Shown here: positions 56,596 through 64,000 of the stretch, piece by piece
Layout of the letters: each line of letters opens with the position of its first letter
Numbering within the stretch: position 1 is the first letter of the stretch
DNA from: Hirundichthys speculiger
Lineage: Eukaryota > Chordata > Actinopteri > Beloniformes > Exocoetidae
Reading direction: 5' to 3'
Length of the DNA stretch: 64,000 bases
NCBI GenBank assembly: GCA_018398805.1
Contig: JAGFBZ010000853.1
Location: forward strand, 779,001 to 843,000
Program-made: the position numbers and the translations under genes
Notes under the pieces: generated by a model
The model's database searches: none
Seen by the model: the letters and a program-made list of their open reading frames with translations, nothing else
What the model was told of the DNA's origin: nothing

Positions 56596-59539
56596 ATGAG
56601 GCAGATATATCACTAATGTGACTACAGAGTAAAAGAATAATTCTCGTCCTGCGTGTTGACACAAGCAAGGAAAGGTTGACAGGAAAAAATAATTTTGACC
56701 TAAATTTCATAAAAATGTAAGACAAAAGGCCTTAAATACAAAGTTTTTTTGTGTTTGAAAAGTACTGAGCCATAAACAAATCCTAGAACAACCAGCCTCA
56801 GCTGCACATCATCATATCTTCTGAAGGCAGATATACATCAAGCGCAAAAAAAACTGAAAGCTGTGATAGCTGTTGATACAACAATAGATACATTAATATT
56901 GTCTTAATTTTATGGGTTTTTATTTTTTTAAGGCAGTAAGAGTTCAGTCTCTATATTGGATGATCGGAGGTTATCACTTCTTTTTTTTTCAACTTAAAAA
57001 AGGTTAACGCCCATGCAAAATAACCCTTTAAATAATCACATATCATTTAATTTTTTGCAGGAAGCCTTCCTCTGAATGCTTGCTTTGTGTGTGCTACAGA
57101 ATTGATCAGCATCTTGCGTGGAACAGTGATGCAAGAGAACAAGTCATTCCTATACACACATGAATCACAACAGTGACTTCCCACTGAAATATCAGGTGAT
57201 GTAGAATCGATTGACGTTTCAGTGGAAAAGTGTATGTGGGCTTTTAGAAATGAGTTTTTAGCTTCTTGCTTTAATGTGAGGTCCAACCAAAAAACTGATG
57301 TTGATTTTGTTACCACAAGTTTATTTTTCTCAGCTCATTTAGTCTCAATGGCTCCTGAATACTTCTAGTTCAAGCTAAAATTTTATTTTTCTATAAACCA
57401 ACCAATTGATCTAAAATGTCACAAGTCAAATCAGGATGGGGACAATGGCTAAATCTGTGCACTTAATGTGTAAAAATTCAAGTATATGTACTTCATCTCT
57501 GTGACTCAGACAGTAAGCAGTGGTTTATGTGTGGGTGACGTCTCTAGCTGTGTCGAGTTGACTCAACTTAGCAGAACCTAGCCAAGACTTCTGGGTAAGG
57601 AGGTTTGGCTAACCAACACCGTGAGAATGTGGCAACATTATGTCCTGTTCTGTGGCAATGTCAGCCTTGTTCCTGCTCTCTCTGTGTGAATGCAACCAAA
57701 GGTGTTTCACGGTGCTGGAAAGGTATTATGAACATGCAAATATCAAAGTCCCTTTTCCTTGTCATAAATACTCTTCTGTGTATTTAATCAAACGAAAGAG
57801 TAAAATGTAATTTAGACATTACTGTGGGTGCGGCAGTGTGTCACTCATCAGCAGCAAACCTAAATTTACGAATAAGAACTCAAATCCCAAGCAGAGCCAC
57901 TCATTGGACACATGTGACTCAAAATTACTCCTGATTAGTAGCTGATGTATCATTAAACTCTGAAAATAGTCACAATCACTATTATCTAGTTAACAAATCT
58001 GCTATTTTACCACATGTTAAAAGAAGTCTCTTACATCGTCATGGCTAGCCAGGAATACTATCATGCTGCAACCATGTCACGTGCCCAGAAACCTGTGCTG
58101 CTGCTTTACAGCCTGTAGGCCTTAGTCATATTCATCCTGGGCATCACATGACACAGAGCTGCCACGGGTCCTGAGCTCCTATCTACTCCTACTCCAAGCA
58201 GTTTCCCTTTGTAGAGAGCCCGCAATAGCTTAACATGTGGGTTGGAGTGAGGCTTTTGATACAACCAATGCTACAATATTCTTTAATGTGTCACCTGCTG
58301 TCTCTAAAATGGCATGTTGGTGTGTTTCTACAGTTCCAAATACATTTGAAAATGATAAGCACAGATACTCACTGTGGAGACTGTACTCAATCAAACAAGA
58401 TGCATGGAGCCGTGTGGTCCCTGTAGCATGCATTGTTGCATAAGACACACTCACTGGTCAAAAATATATAAAGAAAACTGAAGAATATTAAGAAATGGTG
58501 ACATAACACAAGCAGGCGGACTGCAAAGAAGGCATGCATGCTCATATGCACCGAGGTAGCTCCACAGCGGAAACCATGTCCCCCTTGTCTTGTCACGGAA
58601 TAGTCTACAAACGATAAAGAATAGAATCTTTTACATTAGACACACTCACACACACACACACACACACAAGCAGATAGAAATGCAGAAAAAAAATAGACAG
58701 TTCCTTCTCAGTTGTCTGCACAGCAAGCAAGCCACCAACCACAACCACAAAGCCCCAGTATGTCAGCAAGCACCTGGCTATACACCCACTCCCAGACAGA
58801 GAGTCGGCACATACACATAGACACACACGCAAATGCATGCAGCAATCTGCATATGAGCTCTCAAAGATGCATACCTTGGCTTTTCTCATGCCTTCTATGG
58901 ATGAAGATGCTTGAGAGCACCTGCTTCTTTTAAAGCTGTTCCATATCATGTATATATAGATATGTGTATATATATATATATTTAAGTGAAGCTATACGTG
59001 GATCACAGTGGGAGTCACGAGGTTGAGTGCTTGTGCGTGCATTTCTGCGATGAACCCAGCTGCCTCTAGACCTATTTAAAGTGATGAGCGTGGGAAACAA
59101 CATCAGAAGTGTTGTCTTCAAAAGGGAGAGATTGTGCTGAAGACCTACCATGTGTTGATACATACAGCCCATAACATTCAACATTAAATGTAACATATAG
59201 ATTCTCTATATATGTCTAGACATTTATAAGTCACTTATATTCAAGGCATATTCTATATACATGGATACTGTATATGTACCCTCATTTTTAAATATTCTCT
59301 ACATTTGTGTAAATGAAGCTTTTATTTTCAAGCTAACAAAGGCGGCATACACTAGCATATGTATAGATGTCTGTAGGAATATATGTATGTAGTAACACAA
59401 ATGCCACCAGCCAGTCAGACAATCCTAGTCTTGATGGATAGAACAGAAGTTTAACCAGCACATAGAATAGAAATGTTGATTTCTAAATGTTGATTGAAAA
59501 TGAAAATAGCCACACAATGGTTGCAAGGCTGGCCTTGCA
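56596..59539. other. Unassigned non-coding DNA
   Basis: No gene was recognised. It includes (AC)n at 58647-58668 and a TATA-repeat-rich segment near 58950-58982. The 20-base sequence TTGCAAGGCTGGCCTTGCAA at 59521-59540 is palindromic apart from its central two bases. Confidence 0.4.
58647..58668. repeat. (AC)n microsatellite
   Basis: About eleven AC units. Confidence 0.95.
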
Positions 59540-59775
59540 AGGACATGTATTGACATAATGCAGTTCCTTGGCCTTAACACATATCATAACCATCACAGCC
59601 AATAACCTCAACCTTTACATAATCCTGACCAAAAAAACCGCAATCCAACTTTAAAACTTAAAACTAAGTCTTACAGTTGTCTTATAGGGTGTCTAATGTA
59701 AGAACTGGACAAAATGTCCTCATTTCAAGGGTCTACAAACACATTCACTCACACGCACATACACGGAAACTAGCA
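59540..59775 (+). repeat. Dispersed teleost repeat with TTGACATAATGC start
   Basis: Landmarks: TATTGACATAATGCAGTTCC, CTTGGCCTTAACAC, ATAACCATCACAGCCAATAA, AAACTAAGTCTTAC, GGACAAAATGTCCTCATTTC and a CA-rich end. This is a common fish repeat of unknown class in which degenerate CCTAAC-like units are frequent. Confidence 0.55.
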
Positions 59776-60509
59776 CAGCACAGATGATGTCTTTCTCAAC
59801 ACTCATCATGTTTTTAGGGTAGTAAGAAATACATCTGTATTTGAGTCAGCTGAGAACTTCCTATCATCTTATTGGTCCTTATCACTATGTACAATTTACA
59901 TTCTGACTTAAGGTGTTAAAACCACAGGGCTGGAGTAGACATCCAGCCCTAGACATCATTGTCTAAAATTGTGTGGGTCATCTTTTTGCGGAAGAGATCT
60001 TTGTCCAGTTTTCTTTCAAATTTGTGAAATTCAGCTAAAGTCTGTCATTGTCTAATTTCTCATAAAAATAGTACTGGCAATAGCCCCTCATTAGAAGATG
60101 TTTACGAGGTTTGTGGAGCGAGACAATTCAAAGAGCAACATCTTTGTGTTAAGATCTCATAATTATATTGCTCCCTGTCTTCAAATATAAGTCAAACAAA
60201 TGTATGAGGAAGTGCAATGTGGATAGACTATATAGGTTATATAGAGGCAGGCTTGAATATGTTTACTACAAAATGTGATTTATTTTATGGCAACCAAACT
60301 TTTGGAGTTTAACAAGGCAACTATGAGCTGTGAAGATTGTTGATTTTAATTTTGTCTGTTAAGTTAAACTAAGTAGGAAACCATCTCTGTGTGCAGTCAT
60401 TGCTCACACTGGCAGAGTTAACGTTACTGTAATTTAAGATGCTGAAAATCAAGATGAAGTACAGATACTGTACTTTAGCTATTCCTTCCATGTAGACAGG
60501 GCGAATAGA
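59776..60509. other. Unassigned A+T-rich DNA
   Basis: Nothing recognised. Confidence 0.4.
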
Positions 60510-61290
60510 AGATATTTCATGTTTTTTTTTCTTAATTTGTTAATAAACATCAACTGTTTGCATTTCAGGCCTGAAAAAGATTCCAAAAAAAGTTGGGAAA
60601 GTAAAGCTTGTACCTGTCTGTGGATATTCTCATTTATCCAGGTCAATTCCATTCTCGCAACAACTGAATTATAGGCAACTGGACTTAGATTTGTCTAGAA
60701 GACGTTTCGCCTCTTATCCAAGCAGCTTCATTAGTTGCCTATGATTCAGTTGTTGCGAGTAAAGCTTGTACCAGTTTTCAATGTCATCATTATCACATTG
60801 GGTGGAGGTCAGGAATTCAGGCAGGTCAGTTCAGTACTTGTGCCCCTTTATTCTTCAGTCATGTTTTTGACATATGTGCAAAGTGCAGTTCTGCATTGTT
60901 CCTTTATGTTCCAAGAAAATAATGTGGCATTGAAGGCAGCATATGTTACTCTAAAATCCTGATGTACATTTCATAGAAGGGTAAATTACATTTGCTCTGG
61001 GCACCGCTACAGCTCACACCTTCACAGACCCTGGCTCTTGGACTTATTACTGATAATAGTCTGGATAGTCTTTTACATCTGTGGTTTGGACTACACAGTG
61101 GACTACACATGTTTTCACCCTGTGATGGTCCATCCCAGATGCCCCTGAACTCAGAGGTGTTGATGCTGCCCTTGGATACAGTTAACATCTTCCTTTTTGA
61201 AAGGTAAAGTTTTTAGCGGCATTTAAGAATGTAGCCCTGTATTTTAGTGCTTGGCAAAGGTCGCCCAAAAAAATAATTCCTTGACCACTT
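60510..61290 (-). pseudogene. Tc1-like element 'D' relic, transposase on minus strand, interrupted
   Basis: Plus-strand antisense landmarks: TAATAAACATCAACTG, CATTTCAGGCCTGAAAAAGA and TTCCAAAAAAAGTTGGGAAA at the terminal-repeat side. After the insertion come GGTGGAGGTCAGGAATTCAG, AAGGCAGCATATGTTACTCT, CAGACCCTGGCTCTTGGACT, TGTGATGGTCCATCCCAGAT and GTAGCCCTGTATTTTAGTGC. These match the DDE core of a long-TIR Tc1-like family. No frame longer than about 80 codons survives. Similarity fades near 61290, so the far end is missing or decayed. Confidence 0.75.
60601..60772. mobile_element. 144-bp foldback insertion with 14-bp target duplications
   Basis: GTAAAGCTTGTACC occurs at 60601-60614 and again at 60759-60772, bracketing a 144-bp insert. 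The insert contains inverted arms at 60654-60680 and 60733-60759 that match at 26 of 27 positions; the one mismatch pairs as G-U in RNA. Between the arms is TAGAAGACGTTTCGCCTCTT, a sequence that recurs in fish genomes. It carries no coding frame. The class is unknown; a 14-bp duplication fits retroposition better than hAT (8 bp) or Tc1 (TA) transposition. Confidence 0.75.
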
Positions 61291-64000
61291 TTCTGATTTG
61301 GGGTTGCAAGCAAAAAGCGACAACTCCACTTTTAAATCATCAATGTATTCTCGAGCAATAGCATATATGGTAATCAACCCTTCATCAAGGCATCTGTCAA
61401 GCCTTAACATTTCTGTCTACATACTCAGGAGATGTATCGCTTTCATCTAATATATGGTTGCAAACACAAAATAGCTTTCAAAGAAATCTTTCTGATAGAA
61501 GACATTTGATTTCTGAATACCGTACCATAAAGATCCTTTATTAACACTGTGGGCTTCATTTAATCCTGTACTACTGGAAACAAATCATGAACCTACAGTT
61601 TAAGCTAAAAAAAAAAAAAAACCAAAACACAAAGAACAACAATCCAGGCACACACAACAAGATGGGAGTAAAGCTAATAATGCATGAATATTTGAATGTA
61701 TTCGTGTGTGTATGTCATTTCCCTGAACTGTATGACTCTTTTGTCTCCATAGGAACACTTATCTGAGTGTATCACACAATTCTATAATACCCTCAGATAA
61801 GAAACCCATCGTTTTTGGTTTCTGAATGGGGGTTTAGAGTTAGTTTTGTCAATTACGAGTATGTTGACTTTGAGTCAATACAAAGACTTTGAACAATACA
61901 AAGACATTATTAATGGAGCTCCTTTTCTGGGATTCACCGTAACAAAGCCAAATAAACGAAAGAGAATCCTCCTGATCTTCTCCGTTGAATTTGTTTTTAT
62001 TGCAATTACGTGGTAAATTTGAGCACATCTTTCAGTAGAAAGGTAACACTGCTGCAGCTGTGAAGGAAAGACAGTTGTGGGATAAAGTAGGGAGTGAGTG
62101 AATATGTAAGTTAAATATTTAATGACTGTTGTATTATGGGATGAGCGACAAGTGGTGGGATGTAAGTGTGTTATACATATGATGGACTTTTCATGCAGGT
62201 GAAATCCTGCTGGCGAAAAACAGAAACATTTTTGAGTAGGTTGAAGATGAAGTATAAAAATATCATTCAGGCAGGTAGGTAACTCAAATGTAACTGGCTT
62301 GGTTCGTAGCCTACTCTAATAATACTGTATTTTGACCTCTGAAAAGAAAAACGATTTGAAGGAGCTTTGATGGTAATATGACTACAGACAATACATCGAT
62401 CACATCCAATCACACGGGAAATCCTAAAAGAAAATTTCTTTACTTACATAGGTGTAAGAGGGATTTTATTCAAAAGCTTAATTCAAATTATTAATAATAT
62501 CAACTTCTAAATCATGTAGGCGCTGTGAAATCTTCTTTGATTACTCTTTCATTTGTGACCAGAATATAGCTACTGAAAAAAAAATCAAACATTTAAAAAA
62601 ACTAAAGAAAAAAAAATAAAGAAACAGCAAATAGAACAGACCAACCCAAGGTATTTATGTGAAATACAGCATGAGATGGGTTGATATGCAAGGAAAGGAT
62701 AAGATCATGTATACAGGCTTTGTATTTGTACAGGAAAAACGGTAGGCCTAACGCTCTTACAGAATTCATATACTTGGATCCTAAATATACTTTCTTGATG
62801 CAAATGCAAACCAGTGCAGATACTTCACTAAGAAAAAAGGATATATCATTGTTCGGACACCTCAAAATGTCCACATTAGATCAGTTGTCTGATGAAATGA
62901 AACCTGTTTCAGCTTTATAAATGGGAGAAGACAGAGAAAAACTACTCTCCACCAGGTTATGTTCACAAAGCAAGATTATAAATTATCTCAATTTCTAAAA
63001 CTGACTTATAAATGTTTAGGTATATATAGAGAGTTTATATGTTGTATTTAAATGTTAAACATTGTGGGCTGTATGTGTAAACACATGGTGGGTCTTCAGC
63101 ACACTTTTAAAGACAACAACCTGCAAACATTTTATTTCAGTGGGTGCAATGGGAATGTGAAAAGGTTTTCAGGCAATATTGTAAAAAGTGCTGCAAAAAA
63201 AGATCACCTACCCCACCTTTAACTCTGCATATAAACATAAACCGAGAGCTTCCACCTGCCAACGTCATAATAAGAAACTTGACGTTTTGAACACTTTAAT
63301 GCCAAACATGCAGTCAGGGGTGAGGTCTGAAAGGGCCAAAAGACAGGAACTTCATGTTATTGAAGTGTAATCCCAGAGCTGTTGCACTGTCCGCTGCAGT
63401 CGTGCACTGAGTGAACACAAATGGTTCGATGCTTCTCTTTTGCAAAGGTTTTTCCTGTACAAAACACTTTCTCTGCTGCAAAACTGAATTAATTCATAAC
63501 AGTTCTGATGTTGTCTTATCTTTCTTTTCATTACAATTTCCTGATGTCTTGGATTTAGGTATAACATGATATTATTCCAGCATGAGGATCCAATTTCTTT
63601 TCTTTTTTTCTTTTTTTCCTTTCTTTTTTTATTTATTTTTACAGGTATTACATTTACATATAGCCATAATGGGAGCGAGAAGATAAATCCACTCCTGGTT
63701 TTGGCCCTTTTGCTGACTTTTCATCACAATTATGAAAATCACCAACTTTATATATTTTTTTTTTTTCTTTATGGTATGACTTCTCCAAGCTAAGCTACAA
63801 GTCAGCAGTACAGTGATGCTTCCTGCTGTTTTTAGAGGGAAGTGTGTGACAGTCAAAGGGCATGGTTAGGGTTCTTTTTTTTTTTTTAAACCATAAGTCT
63901 CAACCACGCAGCAGTGCCAGTTTCAAATGTACAGTTTGCGACTGGCCTTGGTCTTCTACATAAAGTATCAATCTGAGCAGGAGAGTAAGCTGAGTCTCAA
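61291..64000. other. Unassigned A+T-rich DNA to the end of the window
   Basis: No gene was recognised. A-run at 61607-61621, pyrimidine-rich tract at 63596-63640, and T-runs near 63757 and 63874. The short frames here are low-complexity. Confidence 0.4.

Noticed and set aside
57820..57920. Second SINE-like head (GTGCGGCAGTGTGTCACTC)
   Set aside because: A-box and B-box spacing and sequence do not fit, and there is no poly-A tail or target duplication.
60690..60750. Hammerhead-ribozyme-like arrangement on the minus strand of the foldback insert
   Set aside because: CTAATGAAG and CGAAAC are spaced plausibly, but the first core box has G changed to A, and I cannot form a proper stem III followed by a cleavage triplet. 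A covariance-model search would decide; I do not claim it.
1..64000. CRISPR array, operon, bacterial promoter or terminator signals
   Set aside because: No regularly spaced direct repeats and no prokaryotic gene organisation. Every line of evidence points to vertebrate nuclear DNA.
1..64000. Endogenous retrovirus or LTR retrotransposon coding sequence
   Set aside because: No protease, integrase or LTR pair was seen. The reverse transcriptase signature found is RTE-type non-LTR, and the other non-LTR signals (25.2 and 33.5 kb) contain no polymerase motif.

Overview
The window looks like a gene-poor stretch of teleost fish nuclear DNA (a gene desert or a large intron). The identification rests on its interspersed repeats: a Rex3-type RTE LINE, several long-TIR Tc1-like transposons, hAT and Harbinger-type elements, an L2 LINE tail, a tRNA-derived SINE with a poly-A tail, and scattered (CA)n/(AC)n microsatellites. 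I found no exon that I can assign to a host gene. Almost all reading frames are short and lack codon structure. Every stretch with recognisable protein similarity belongs to a mobile element and is broken. Family names are from memory of repeat consensus sequences and were not checked against a database.

Layout. 1-5.4 kb: mostly unique-looking DNA with a LINE/SINE-type repeat (1.4-1.6 kb) and a Harbinger-type end fragment (2.0-2.2 kb). 5.4-8.3 kb: a 1.46-kb antisense Rex3 relic, then a 719-bp TA-flanked non-autonomous DNA element containing a long hairpin, then a second Harbinger-type fragment. 8.3-17.3 kb: unique-looking DNA plus a MADF-domain relic of a Harbinger-type transposon (12.8-13.3 kb). 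17.3-17.9 kb: a 474-bp TIR element next to a dispersed repeat. 17.9-22.9 kb: nothing recognised.

22.9-30.9 kb is the transposon core. A Tc1-like element is split by a hAT-like end and by a second Tc1-like element. A third Tc1-like element abuts it and is itself split by a hAT-type MITE. A non-LTR retrotransposon ORF relic, a CAG/TAG trinucleotide tract and a possible SWIM-zinc-finger-type relic follow. The block ends with a multi-exon hAT transposase pseudogene (28.07-30.1 kb), whose BED finger, RNase H-like core and hATC dimerisation region can all be read across GT-AG introns.

30.9-41.1 kb is mostly unique-looking, with an L2 LINE tail at 33.5 kb. 41.1-42.6 kb holds a dispersed repeat, a small SANT/Myb-like exon relic, an AT microsatellite between inverted transposon ends, and an 0.8-kb non-autonomous element. 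44.6 kb has a hAT-like end with a perfect 15-bp hairpin. 50.9-51.5 kb is another Tc1-like relic. 56.4-56.6 kb is a SINE with perfect 15-bp target-site duplications, the cleanest insertion here. 59.5-59.8 kb is a dispersed repeat. 60.5-61.3 kb is a Tc1-like relic interrupted by a 144-bp foldback insert with 14-bp target duplications. The GC-richer, non-repetitive blocks in between (for example near 3.9, 15.2, 37.1, 39.0, 50.1, 52.3 and 55.0 kb) are the best places to look for conserved regulatory elements. That is inference; conservation cannot be seen from one sequence.
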